DNA of 64,000 nucleotides from Bacteroidota bacterium (GTDB lineage: Bacteria > Bacteroidota > Bacteroidia > CAILMK01 > JACPUW01): the NCBI GenBank assembly GCA_016192035.1, contig JACPUW010000033.1, forward strand, positions 62,001-126,000, in the 5' to 3' direction. The translations under genes were made by a program, and so were the position numbers. Under the pieces are notes generated by a model. The model was given only the letters and a program-made list of their open reading frames with translations, had not been told where the DNA came from and ran no database searches. Shown piece by piece: positions 50,343-59,763 of the stretch. Numbering within the stretch: the first letter of the stretch is position 1; each line of letters opens with the position of its first letter.

Positions 50343-52505
50343 TTACTTCACTATTTCCAGTTCGGCTATCAGGTTGCTCGCGCCGGCGTATTTCTCTATC
50401 ACAAAGAGTACATAGCGTATGTCCACCGAGATGGTGCGCACATATTCTTTTTGAAACTTGAGATCGCTCATCATGCTTTCCCAGTTGCCATCAAATGCAA
50501 TTCCTATCAAATGGCCATCGCCGTTGATAACCGGTGATCCTGAGTTGCCACCCGTGATGTCGGTATTGTGCAAGAAACACACGGGTAGGCGGCCATTTTC
50601 ACCGTAAGGGCCAAAGTCTTTTTTCTCTATGAGCGACTTAAGCTTTGGTGGCACATGAAATTCATCGTCATTGGGTATTTCCTTGTCCAGGATTTCTGTA
50701 GCCCAGGTCTGGGTGTTGTACGGTTTGCCTTCCCAAGACTTGTGGCTGCCCACGGTGCCGTAGGTAAGGCGCATGGTGGAATTGGCATCGGGATAAAACT
50801 TGCGGTCGGGCTGCATTTCCATGAGTCCTTTCAGGTATAGTTCGCGCAGCCTTGTCAGGTCGTCGCCATAGCTGCCCATGGGGGCCAATACGTGGTTGCG
50901 GTAGCTGGTAATGATGGATTCTATGTAGGCTACCCCGGGATCTTTTTCTAGGGTTTTGAGCTTGGGTTTGTCCAAGAACTTTTCCATTTTGGCCCTGTCC
51001 ATAAGTATGGATTTCTTAAACACATAGGCAGCGTAGTTTAGGCTTTTTTCGCTTAGGTTTTCTCCTTTGGCTGCGTTCCAGGCTTTAGAAGTAAACAGGT
51101 CAGGCCGTGCTTCTTCGGGCATTTCATGCAAAAACCTGATGGCCATGGCAAATACCCTAATATCAGCACTGGCCACATACTCCTTAAATAGGTTGTCAAG
51201 GTTGGCAGCTATGCCCTCGGCCATGGCTATCCCTTGTTCCTCATCGCCCTGTAGGGTGGATTTAAGCCTCCAGAGCTGAACGCCCCTGCTGATAAATCCG
51301 GGAGAGAAGGCGGCAAAATTCATGGTGTAGTTAAGGTTGGCCAGGGTGGCATTTCCTTCCACCAGTGTGCCTAGGTCATTAAGCACGTTGCCGTACACAT
51401 CTTTACGGCCTGGATCGGCATTTACCCACTCCATAAACAGGGCTTCATCCTTTCTTTTTTCTGAAGCCAAGTCAAATTTATTAAGGCTCAATAAGTTGCC
51501 CTTAAAATACTTATAGGTGTTGTTCAATGAAGCATAACTGGCCGCCAGGGCTATGTTCACTGCTTCGTCTTTGTCCATCTCTTCCTTCATAATTGACAGC
51601 CTTTCGCCCATGATTTTTACCACGGCAGGTGCCAAGATTTGCTGTTGTTCGGTAACCTCATATGAAGAAAAATACCTATCGGTGCTGCCTGGGTATCCCA
51701 TGATCATGGTAAAATCACCGTCCTTAACGCCTTTAATTGATACGGGCAACACGTGCTTAGGGGTATAAGGCACATTGTCAGATGCATATTCAGCGGGTTG
51801 GTTATCCTTATTGGCATAAATGCGCAGTATGGAGAAATCGCCGGTGTGCCGGGGCCACATCCAGTTGTCGGTATCGCCACCAAACTTGCCTATGGCCGAG
51901 GGTGGTGCACCCACCAGGCGAATGTCCTTAAATGTTTCATAAACAAATACGTAATAGCCATTGCCGTCAAACATTGATTTTACCACGGCCCGGTACTGGG
52001 TGCCGGCGGTTACCTCAGTTTCCACTATTTTCATCTCTTCTTCCACCAGTCGGTCCACATCGTCACCGCCTTTGTCCTTTATGGCCATTATTCGGTCGGT
52101 TATGTCGTCCATGCGCACTAAAAATGTAACTGACAATCCGGGCACGTTCAGTTCATCTGTTTTTGACATAGCCCAGAACCCGTCGCGCAGGTAGTTGTGC
52201 TCCACTGTGCTATGCTCCTGTATGGCGTCATATGCGCAGTGATGGTTAGTAAACAAGAGGCCTTCTTTGCTCACTACTTCGGCGGTGCAGAAACCACCAA
52301 GTTGCACGATAGCGTCCTTGAGGCTTGATTGGTTAATGGAGTAAATCTGGTCGGCGGTGAGCCTAAGTCCCAGTCGCTGCATTTCAGCGTAGTTGTAGTC
52401 TTTGAGCAGCATGGGCAGCCACATGCCCTCATCAGCCCATACCCGGGCCAATGGTGCCATACACAAGGCGATAGCCAAGAATATGGCTTGAAATTTAGTT
52501 TTCAA
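50343..52505 (-). CDS. S46 family dipeptidyl-peptidase (DPP7-type by key residue)
   Basis: 720 aa, exported serine dipeptidyl-peptidase. The catalytic His is in 'FTNHHCAYD' and the nucleophile in 'GGNSGSPVINGDGHLIGIAFDGN'. The residue 18 positions after the Ser is Gly; this site is Gly in DPP7 (hydrophobic P1) and Arg in DPP11 (acidic P1), so DPP7-like specificity is inferred. A TTG at 52503-52505 opens a good signal peptide (MKTKFQAIFLAIALCMAPLA); no upstream ATG is available, and a longer frame lacks family support. The protein releases dipeptides for uptake. Confidence 0.93.
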   Translation of the reverse strand: MKTKFQAIFLAIALCMAPLARVWADEGMWLPMLLKDYNYAEMQRLGLRLTADQIYSINQSSLKDAIVQLGGFCTAEVVSKEGLLFTNHHCAYDAIQEHSTVEHNYLRDGFWAMSKTDELNVPGLSVTFLVRMDDITDRIMAIKDKGGDDVDRLVEEEMKIVETEVTAGTQYRAVVKSMFDGNGYYVFVYETFKDIRLVGAPPSAIGKFGGDTDNWMWPRHTGDFSILRIYANKDNQPAEYASDNVPYTPKHVLPVSIKGVKDGDFTMIMGYPGSTDRYFSSYEVTEQQQILAPAVVKIMGERLSIMKEEMDKDEAVNIALAASYASLNNTYKYFKGNLLSLNKFDLASEKRKDEALFMEWVNADPGRKDVYGNVLNDLGTLVEGNATLANLNYTMNFAAFSPGFISRGVQLWRLKSTLQGDEEQGIAMAEGIAANLDNLFKEYVASADIRVFAMAIRFLHEMPEEARPDLFTSKAWNAAKGENLSEKSLNYAAYVFKKSILMDRAKMEKFLDKPKLKTLEKDPGVAYIESIITSYRNHVLAPMGSYGDDLTRLRELYLKGLMEMQPDRKFYPDANSTMRLTYGTVGSHKSWEGKPYNTQTWATEILDKEIPNDDEFHVPPKLKSLIEKKDFGPYGENGRLPVCFLHNTDITGGNSGSPVINGDGHLIGIAFDGNWESMMSDLKFQKEYVRTISVDIRYVLFVIEKYAGASNLIAELEIVK

Positions 52506-52609
52506 TACGATACTTATATTAATGATTATAGGGGTGCAATTTACGGTTAGGCCCTTGGCTGGCCGTGTGCCCAAGGTAGGGCTTACCCAGACTTGGGCTG
52601 TGATGATGC

Positions 52610-54157
52610 CTAGAAATCAAAGCGAATACCCTGGGCTAGCGGCAGGGTCTGGCCGTAATTCACGGTGTTTGTTTGTCGGCGCATATATGCCTTCCAGGAA
52701 TCGGAGCCCGATTCGCGCCCGCCGCCCGTGTCTTTTTCACCCCCAAAGGCACCACCTATCTCAGCGCCCGATGTCCCAATATTCACGTTGGCTATGCCGC
52801 AGTCTGAACCCTGGACTGATAGAAAGTGCTCTACCTCACGCACGTGGTTGCTGAAAATAGCCGAAGAAAGGCCTTGGGGAACGTCGTTCTGGAGTGCTAT
52901 GGCTTCTTCTATGCCGTGTTGGTAACGAATAAGGTACAATAGCGGTGCAAAGGTTTCTTCACGCAGAATGGGCATGTGGGTTTTGGCTTCAACTATAGCG
53001 GGCACCACGTAGCAGCCGCCTTCAAAACCAGGCCCTTCCAGGGCTTTGCCTCCACATAGCAGCACCCCGCCCTCTGACTTGGCGCGCTCTATGGCCTTGG
53101 TAAAGTGTTCCACTGCCGATTTATCAATGAGGGGGCCTACCAAATGGCCTTTCAATGGGTTGCCCACCGTGAGCTGTGCATATATGCCCAGCAGTTTTTT
53201 CTTGAAAGAATCAAACAGTGAATCGTGGACTATGACCCTACGGGTGGTGGTACAGCGCTGGCCCGCAGTGCCTACTGCCCCAAATACTACCGCCCGCAAC
53301 GCCAGGTCCAAGTCGGCTTGTGGGGTGATGATCAGGGCATTGTTACCGCCAAGCTCTAAAAGGCTCCGTCCCAGTCGGGCTGCCACGGCACTGCCTACAC
53401 TGCGCCCCATGCGTACCGATCCCGTGGCCGAGACCAAGGGGAACCGGCGGTCTTCAGCCATCCAACTGCCCAATTGGCTGCCGCCATTTATGAGCCCAAA
53501 AACACCTTCGGGCACTTGGTTGGCCTGGAGCACTGGAGCCATGATGCGCTGTACCGCTACGGCGCACAGTGGTGTTTTCTCACTGGGCTTCCATACCACC
53601 GAATTGCCGCATACGGCGGCAACAAAGGCGTTCCAGGCATATACCGCTACGGGGAAATTAAACGCAGTTATCACGGCCACAGGGCCTAGCGGATGCCATT
53701 GCTCCATCATGCGGTGGTTTGCCCGCTCTGATGTCATGGTCAGGCCATAGAGTTGCCTAGACAGCCCAGTGGCAAAGTCGCAGATGTCAATCATTTCTTG
53801 TACCTCGCCCAGTCCTTCTTCCAGCACCTTGCCCATTTCATAAGAAACCAGTATGCCCAGCTGCCTTTTGTGGGCACGCAACTGATTGCCTATCTGACGA
53901 ATGATTTCGCCCCGGTGGGGTGCGGGTATTTGACGCCATTCCTTAAAACCCTCATGTGCCTTGGCCACTACATGTTCATATCCTTCTATTGGAGTGGTGC
54001 TTACATTGGCTATGGCTTCCCCATTCACGGGTGAATAGCTGGAAATGGGTTTTCCGTTGTCATATTCCCACCATTTGAGCCCGGTTGAGGTGCCCATATG
54101 TTGTTTTTCAATGCCGAGTTGCCCTAGGGCGTCGGCCAGTTCATTTGTCTTGTTCAT
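52610..54157 (-). CDS. ALDH7-type aldehyde dehydrogenase (alpha-aminoadipic semialdehyde dehydrogenase-like)
   Basis: 515 aa. Antiquitin-group aldehyde dehydrogenase. NAD-binding 'VITAFNFPVAVYAWNAFVAAVCGNSVVWKPSEKTPL', catalytic Glu in 'LLELGGNNALII', catalytic Cys in 'GTAGQRCTTTRRVIV', and the C-terminal 'IGTSGAEIGGAFGGEKDTGGGRESGSDSWKAYMRRQT'. The family oxidises alpha-aminoadipic (piperideine-6-carboxylate) and related semialdehydes in lysine breakdown, so a lysine role is inferred. It is 22 nt downstream of the GroES-like gene. Confidence 0.92.
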   Translation of the reverse strand: MNKTNELADALGQLGIEKQHMGTSTGLKWWEYDNGKPISSYSPVNGEAIANVSTTPIEGYEHVVAKAHEGFKEWRQIPAPHRGEIIRQIGNQLRAHKRQLGILVSYEMGKVLEEGLGEVQEMIDICDFATGLSRQLYGLTMTSERANHRMMEQWHPLGPVAVITAFNFPVAVYAWNAFVAAVCGNSVVWKPSEKTPLCAVAVQRIMAPVLQANQVPEGVFGLINGGSQLGSWMAEDRRFPLVSATGSVRMGRSVGSAVAARLGRSLLELGGNNALIITPQADLDLALRAVVFGAVGTAGQRCTTTRRVIVHDSLFDSFKKKLLGIYAQLTVGNPLKGHLVGPLIDKSAVEHFTKAIERAKSEGGVLLCGGKALEGPGFEGGCYVVPAIVEAKTHMPILREETFAPLLYLIRYQHGIEEAIALQNDVPQGLSSAIFSNHVREVEHFLSVQGSDCGIANVNIGTSGAEIGGAFGGEKDTGGGRESGSDSWKAYMRRQTNTVNYGQTLPLAQGIRFDF

Positions 54158-54179
54158 GTGCTTGTCTTAAATGTCCATT

Positions 54180-54557
54180 CTAGTGAAACAAATCTTCATC
54201 CCTTACTAGCAACAAAATGGCATTGTGGGGTATGATGCAGTATTTCTTGCCTTTAAATTCCAGATCGTAGCTGGCTGATTGTAGGTACACCGCCAGGTCA
54301 CCTTCCCGGGCTTGTAGGGGGAAGTATTGTTTGTCGTGGTTGGTTTGTTTCCAGGGTTCGTCAATTTCTGTAGGGTTTGGCACAGGGTACCCCGGCCCCA
54401 CTTTTACCACATATCCACTGCGGACGGCTTCTTTTTCCTTTACGGTAGGCGGCAGGTATAAACCGGCATCGGTGCGTTCACTTCCTGGTTTAGGCTGCAC
54501 GAGCACGCGGTCGCCAACCACTATAAAATTTCTGAAATCGGAGGCTTCAATGATCAT
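54180..54557 (-). CDS. GroES-like (Cpn10-fold) protein
   Basis: 125 aa. The Cpn10 fold is visible: 'FIVVGDRVLVQPKPGSERTDAGLYLPPTVKEKEAVRSGYVVKVGPG', then an insertion of about 30 residues ('YPVPNPTEIDEPWKQTNHDKQ...'), and 'REGDLAVYLQSASYDLEFKGKKYCIIPHNAILLLV'. The mobile-loop region binding GroEL is not obviously conserved, and no groL follows, so this is a divergent paralogue. The ATG at 54555-54557 matches the family; a longer frame adds 25 residues. It is cotranscribed with the ALDH gene. Confidence 0.85.
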   Translation of the reverse strand: MIIEASDFRNFIVVGDRVLVQPKPGSERTDAGLYLPPTVKEKEAVRSGYVVKVGPGYPVPNPTEIDEPWKQTNHDKQYFPLQAREGDLAVYLQSASYDLEFKGKKYCIIPHNAILLLVRDEDLFH

Positions 54558-54726
54558 GTGATAAGGGTGTATGGTGTGGCAAAGGACGCACGCTATCCCG
54601 TTTTGCCCAAAAGAATTTTGGCTGCTTACCATAGGTGCGCCCTGGCATATACGGCCTTGTGCCGATAAATGCCCACCTATGCAAACCTATGGTGGGTTTG
54701 TGAACCACGGCCTTACACCGTCCAAC

Positions 54727-54734
54727 TATCTTTG
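54727..54734 (+). promoter_or_regulatory. Bacteroidota -7 box (TATCTTTG) of the DUF4837 gene
   Basis: Matches TAnnTTTG with a TTTG at 54697-54700, though the 26-nt spacer is longer than usual. Leader about 35 nt to the ATG at 54769. Confidence 0.45.
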
Positions 54735-54768
54735 CCCTGCACCGTTGGGTTCCCAAAAATATTACGCA

Positions 54769-55866
54769 ATGTCAGCTCACCATTTGTTCATGGTAATGGC
54801 CACACTGGTTTTTTCCTGTACGCCAAGCGACAGGAATGCATCACTTGCCCCAAGCATAGGGGGAGAGTATGAGGTGGTAGTGGTGGTGGACGACGAAATG
54901 AAGGCAGCCCCCCATGTTGAGGCGTTGAAGGCAGTATTGGCTAGGGCATATCCCATGCTAAATCAGCCTGAACCCTGGTTCTCCATGCGCTGGATTGATG
55001 TGGACAATGTGAACGAAATGACCAGACGGGAGCGCTATCTTATTCTGCTTTCTCCCTCACAGGCCAGCGGAAAAGTGCGCAGCATGGCAATGGGGATTTT
55101 TGGTAAGGAAGCCATAGAAAATACCGAACGGAACGGCAAGGCCCCTATGCTCACGGGCAGCGACGCTTGGGTAAGGCCACAGTCGGTCATGTATTGGTCA
55201 GGTAGTTCTCCTGAAGAACTGGCCAAGGCCATTGACCAACACGCCGATAAGATTCTATCTTTCTTTGACCAAAAGGAATTTGCCCGCATTCACCATATGC
55301 TCTTTGAGCATAACAGACGGACGGACCTGGAGGCCGAAGCACAAACAGAATTGGGCATATTACTCCAGCTGCCTGAGATTTATGAAGTGGCCAAGTTGGG
55401 CAAGCCTAATCTGCTAGAATCGTACCAAGAGCTTGGTATAGATGGGTTTAAATGGTACTTTAGTAAGTCTCGCCATGCTTTTAATAATATAGCCGTGTGG
55501 TCAGTACCTTATACCGACAGTGTACAACTGCGAAGGCAGCAAATAATTGATATGCGGAATAAAGTGCTGGGCACTTTTGTGCCTTGTGAGGATGAAGGGA
55601 GCGTAATGGGCACAGAAACGCGCTTTAAAGATTTGATGCCCCAAGTAGAAGTGGTGAGGCTAAACGGCAACTATGCCGTGCGGACCACAGGTTTCTGGAG
55701 GGCAGAAGGAGGCTTTCAGGGTGGGCCTTTTGTAAACTATGCCATTGTTGATGAAGATAAAGGCCGAATCATTTTTGCCGATGGCAGCGTGGCGGCCAAG
55801 GGACAACCAAAAAAGAAATACGTTGTTAGGCTTAAATGCATATTGAGCACCGTTAAACCAATTTGA
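54769..55866 (+). CDS. DUF4837 lipoprotein
   Basis: 365 aa. Lipoprotein signal 'LFMVMATLVFSCTPSD' (lipobox Cys near residue 17). The DUF4837 pattern follows: 'GEYEVVVVVDDEMKAAPHVEALKAVLARAYPMLNQPEPWFSM', 'SGKVRSMAMGIFGKEAIENTE', 'ELGIDGFKWYFSKSRHAFNNIAVWSVPYTD' and 'TTGFWRAEGGFQGGPFVNYAIVDEDKGRIIFADG'. Function is unknown. A longer frame upstream contains no signal peptide and is rejected. The stop overlaps the ATG of the TPR gene by one base. Confidence 0.88.
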   Translation: MSAHHLFMVMATLVFSCTPSDRNASLAPSIGGEYEVVVVVDDEMKAAPHVEALKAVLARAYPMLNQPEPWFSMRWIDVDNVNEMTRRERYLILLSPSQASGKVRSMAMGIFGKEAIENTERNGKAPMLTGSDAWVRPQSVMYWSGSSPEELAKAIDQHADKILSFFDQKEFARIHHMLFEHNRRTDLEAEAQTELGILLQLPEIYEVAKLGKPNLLESYQELGIDGFKWYFSKSRHAFNNIAVWSVPYTDSVQLRRQQIIDMRNKVLGTFVPCEDEGSVMGTETRFKDLMPQVEVVRLNGNYAVRTTGFWRAEGGFQGGPFVNYAIVDEDKGRIIFADGSVAAKGQPKKKYVVRLKCILSTVKPI

Positions 55867-57734
55867 TGCACAGGATCCTAGTATTTTACTCAATTGTATT
55901 CCATTTTTCCTTTTCTTCGGTAGGTTGGGGCCAACCAATCAATTGGATGGAGAAAACGGATGAGGAACTCGCCATTCAATTTTACCAAGCGGGTGAATAT
56001 GAGAAGGCCAGGGCCCTGTTTGACGACATATTTAAAAAAAATGACCACCCGCATTTGGTAGGGTACTACCTAGATTGTCTTATTCAACTTAAAGATTATG
56101 AATCTGCTGAGCGGATACTTAAGAAGGAGGAAAGGACAGGAGCCCAGCCCTGGGTACATGAGGTGGACCTGGGATGGGTGTATAGTTTGCAAGGCAAGGA
56201 CAAGGAAGCGGAAAAAACTTTTAATGCGGTGGTGGGAAGCCTATTGGCTGACGAAGTCCGGATCCAGTCGGCTGCGGCGGCATTTGCCCGAAGGGGCCTT
56301 GATGGCTATGCTGTCAAGACCTATGTACAGGGGCGCAAGTTGATGGGGTATCCCTATGCATTTGCCAAAGACTTGGCAGCACTCTATGCCAGGCAAGGAC
56401 TCATAGAGGCCATGCTTGAGGAATACCTACAATATGGCCTAGCTGAACCGGGGGCCTTGGACGAGGTAAAATCATCGCTGGCTGGCCAGGTAGAAGATGA
56501 TGCCAAGTATGAGGTGATCAAAACCGGGCTGGTACGAAAGACCCAGTCTGAACCAAATCAGGTGGTGTATGTGGAATTGTTGAGCTGGGTGTTGGTAGGC
56601 AAAGGGGAATACTATGCAGCCTATATACAGCTCAAGTCCATAGACATGCGCATGGGTGAGGGCGGGGCCAGGGTATTTGAACTGGCCCGGGTATGCCAGC
56701 AAAACCGCGAGTACCGGGTAGCCGAACAGGCGTATGAATACATCATGCAACTGGGCGAAGATGGCCCATATTACTACCAGGCCAGTTTGGGCGCCATTAA
56801 TATGAAATACAGTAGGGTAACCGAATCAGGTGAATATTCCGAAACGGAATTGACCGACATAGAAACGGCTTTTTTGGATTTTGTGAACGACCCAAAAATG
56901 CCCCTGGGCGAAAAATACAAGGGCTACCTTAAACTGGCTGAGATACAGGCCCTGTATTTGGGCAAAATAGATCAAGCCATAGGGCAGCTTAGCGGTTTGG
57001 CAGAAAACCCGCGCATACCGGCCATGTCCAGAGGCGAAATAAAATTGCGCTTGGCTGACTACATGCTCATGCAAGGCCAAGTTTGGGATGCCAAGCTCAC
57101 CTACTGGCAGGTGGAAAAGGAGTTTAAGGACAATCCCTTGGCGCATACCGCTAAGTATATGAAAGCCAAGATTAGTTTTTACACCGGTGAGTTTGAGTTG
57201 GCCCAGTCGTTTCTTACCGTACTCAAAGGCTCTACCAGTGAACTGATAGCCAATGATGCCCTCTATTTGTCGTTGCTCATACAAGATAACCTAGGCTTGG
57301 ATACCACCACCACCGCATTGGAACTCTTTGCCAAGGCCGATCTGAAACTGTTTATGAACCAATTGGATGAGGCCGATATGGTCCTTGATACCCTAGTGGA
57401 GTTTTTCATGGGCCATTCCCTAACGGATGATGTCTATTTGCTAAAAGGCGATATAGCCCTAAGGCGCAGGGACTATGACAAGGCCCTTGGGTACTACGCT
57501 TTGGTATATAACGGCCATGGCGATGATATTCTGGCGGATGATGCCCTTTACCGGGCCGCCAACATTTTGGAATACCGCCTAAAGGACGAATGGAAGGCGT
57601 ACGAATTGCTGGGCCGCTTGGCCCTTGACTACCAGGGGAGTGTTTTTGTAGTGGATGCAGGTAATCGGTACCGGGCGCTAAGGGAAAGGAACCCGGATTT
57701 TTTAGATAGGGAAGGCGAAAGCACTAGCCCATAG
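55866..57734 (+). CDS. Exported tetratricopeptide-repeat protein
   Basis: 622 aa. N-terminal signal 'LVFYSIVFHFSFSSVGWGQ'. The rest is helical repeats, with TPR-like pairs clear at about residues 30-100 ('AIQFYQAGEYEKARALFDDIFKKNDHPHLVGYYLDCLIQLKDYESAERIL'), and again at about 510-580 ('DDVYLLKGDIALRRRDYDKALGYYALVYNGHGDDILADDALYRAANILE'). No catalytic domain is seen. It probably is a periplasmic scaffold for protein contacts. Translation is coupled to DUF4837 by the overlapping TGATG; the two may function together. Confidence 0.87.
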   Translation: MHRILVFYSIVFHFSFSSVGWGQPINWMEKTDEELAIQFYQAGEYEKARALFDDIFKKNDHPHLVGYYLDCLIQLKDYESAERILKKEERTGAQPWVHEVDLGWVYSLQGKDKEAEKTFNAVVGSLLADEVRIQSAAAAFARRGLDGYAVKTYVQGRKLMGYPYAFAKDLAALYARQGLIEAMLEEYLQYGLAEPGALDEVKSSLAGQVEDDAKYEVIKTGLVRKTQSEPNQVVYVELLSWVLVGKGEYYAAYIQLKSIDMRMGEGGARVFELARVCQQNREYRVAEQAYEYIMQLGEDGPYYYQASLGAINMKYSRVTESGEYSETELTDIETAFLDFVNDPKMPLGEKYKGYLKLAEIQALYLGKIDQAIGQLSGLAENPRIPAMSRGEIKLRLADYMLMQGQVWDAKLTYWQVEKEFKDNPLAHTAKYMKAKISFYTGEFELAQSFLTVLKGSTSELIANDALYLSLLIQDNLGLDTTTTALELFAKADLKLFMNQLDEADMVLDTLVEFFMGHSLTDDVYLLKGDIALRRRDYDKALGYYALVYNGHGDDILADDALYRAANILEYRLKDEWKAYELLGRLALDYQGSVFVVDAGNRYRALRERNPDFLDREGESTSP

Positions 57735-57832
57735 GACGGTTAGCATTAATTTCCCTTTTGGGGCAGTAGGGTTTGCATACGGTTTACTTATTTTGGCCGT
57801 ATCAATTCAAACAATCTAATTACAAACCCACT

Positions 57833-59518
57833 ATGAGTTACCCTTGGTTAAAATACTATCCGGCAGCGGTGAACCATACCATAGACGTGAACGAATACAG
57901 TTCGCTCATGGATGTGATTGACAAATCATTGGTGAAATGGGGGGATAAAACAGCCTATATCAACATGGACAAGGGCTTGACTTTTGCCCAGGTGGATGTC
58001 TTGTCGCGCCGATTTGCGGCATACTTGCAGCAGGCTTGCGGGGTGAAAAAAGGTGACCGGATAGCCATACAAATGCCCAACTGCTTGCAGTACCCAGTGG
58101 TGATGTTCGGAGCCATCAGAACGGGAGCCATTATAGTGAATACCAACCCGCTATATACGCCCACTGAAATGGAACACCAGTTTAGGGATTCAGGCGCCAA
58201 GGTGCTCATTGCCCTAGAGAATTTTGCGGGCAATGTTGAAAAAGTATTGCCAAAGACCAAAATAGAATATGTGATTCTTACCAAATTGGGCGATATGCTT
58301 GGGCTAAAAGGGCATATAGTAAACCTGGTGGTGAAGCATGTGAAGAAAATGGTGCCTTCCTATGAGCTGCCAAAGGCCATTTGGTTAAAAGAAGCCATGT
58401 CAAAGGCGGCAACCATGACTTATACCCGTCCGGAATTGGCACATAGTGATGTAGCCATGCTGCAATACACCGGAGGTACTACCGGCGTGAGCAAGGGGGC
58501 CATGTTGACCAACCTGAACATTATAGCCAACATGTTGCAGATCTATGAGTGGAAAAAACCCTGCTTGCAAGAAGGCAAGGAAACCGTGATCACAGCCCTG
58601 CCCTTATACCATATTTTTGCGCTCACGGTCAACTGTTTGGCAATGTTAAAATTTGGTGCGCTCAATATTTTGGTCACCAATCCCCGCGATATGAAGGCTT
58701 TTATTGGCGATATGAAGAAATATCCATTTTCCGTGCTCACCGGGGTAAATACACTTTTCAATGGCCTGCTAAACCAAGAAGCCTTTAGGCAATTGGATTT
58801 CAGTAAATTAAAGGTGACAGTTGGCGGCGGCATGGCCGTTCAGATAGCTGTGGCCGATGCCTGGAAAAAACTCACGGGCGTAACCATAGTAGAGGGCTAT
58901 GGCCTTACAGAATCATCGCCGGTACTTACCTGTAACCCCACTGATGGCACGGAACAATTGGGAACCATAGGCATTCCACTGCCATCTACCGATATAAGCA
59001 TACGAAACGATGAAGGTGAGGAGGTAAAAGCTGGCGAACACGGTGAAATATGGGGAAGGGGGCCACAGGTAATGATGGGCTACTGGCAGCGGCCTGACGA
59101 AACCGCCAAAACCATGCACGGGGAGTGGCTAAAAACAGGCGACATAGGCATGCTCATGGACACTGGATTCTTTAAGATAGTGGACCGAAAGAAGGAAATG
59201 GTGCTGGTATCGGGTTTCAATGTGTATCCCAATGAAGTGGAGGACGCCATAGCCAAAAACCCCAAGGTACTGGAAGTAGGCGTGATAGGCGTTCCTGATG
59301 AGAAATCAAATGAAGCTGTCAAGGCTTTTGTGGTGAAAAAGGACCAAAACCTTACCGAGGAAGAGGTCATTTCGCATTGCCAGGAATTCCTTACTGGATA
59401 TAAACGGCCTAAATATGTGGAGTTTGTCACCGAATTGCCAAAATCAAACGTGGGCAAGATCCTGCGCCGGGTGCTAAAGGAAATGGACCAGCGCAACCAT
59501 CCCGATGCATGGAAGTAG
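57833..59518 (+). CDS. fadD: Long-chain fatty-acid--CoA ligase
   Basis: 561 aa, AMP-forming acyl-CoA synthetase. P-loop-like motif 'MLQYTGGTTGVSKGAMLTNLN', 'LPLYHIFALTVNCL' (FadD-like), 'EGYGLTESSPVL', 'KTGDIGMLMDTGFFKIVDRKKEMVLVSGFNVYPNEVE' and the catalytic Lys near 'PKSNVGKILRRVLK'. Length and the N-terminal 'PWLKYYPAAVNHTIDVNEYSSL' agree with FadD. It activates fatty acids for beta-oxidation or phospholipid use. The ATG at 57833 is preferred to a longer frame. Confidence 0.92.
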   Translation: MSYPWLKYYPAAVNHTIDVNEYSSLMDVIDKSLVKWGDKTAYINMDKGLTFAQVDVLSRRFAAYLQQACGVKKGDRIAIQMPNCLQYPVVMFGAIRTGAIIVNTNPLYTPTEMEHQFRDSGAKVLIALENFAGNVEKVLPKTKIEYVILTKLGDMLGLKGHIVNLVVKHVKKMVPSYELPKAIWLKEAMSKAATMTYTRPELAHSDVAMLQYTGGTTGVSKGAMLTNLNIIANMLQIYEWKKPCLQEGKETVITALPLYHIFALTVNCLAMLKFGALNILVTNPRDMKAFIGDMKKYPFSVLTGVNTLFNGLLNQEAFRQLDFSKLKVTVGGGMAVQIAVADAWKKLTGVTIVEGYGLTESSPVLTCNPTDGTEQLGTIGIPLPSTDISIRNDEGEEVKAGEHGEIWGRGPQVMMGYWQRPDETAKTMHGEWLKTGDIGMLMDTGFFKIVDRKKEMVLVSGFNVYPNEVEDAIAKNPKVLEVGVIGVPDEKSNEAVKAFVVKKDQNLTEEEVISHCQEFLTGYKRPKYVEFVTELPKSNVGKILRRVLKEMDQRNHPDAWK

Positions 59519-59763
59519 GGATGCGCGGCATTCAAGGTGCGCAATGGTAAGGAATAACTGGAAGTAAGAGCCCACCAGGACTACTTGCGCCCTGTTTGCT
59601 TTGCCAATGTCAAGCCGCCGCGAAATAAGACTTTAACGTATGTATTTGGCGCTTTTATGCCAATTGGCAAAGAACTACGGTTGGGCATACATGAACTGTC
59701 CTTACCCACAATATGTGGTCAATTGGGCGGGCGGTGCCTGGACGCCACTGGTACATTCGCCCA

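Noticed and set aside
53046-53750. 234-residue plus-strand ORF opposite the aldehyde dehydrogenase
   Set aside because: Ser/Thr/Pro-rich antisense frame with no domain; the ALDH motifs on the other strand are intact.
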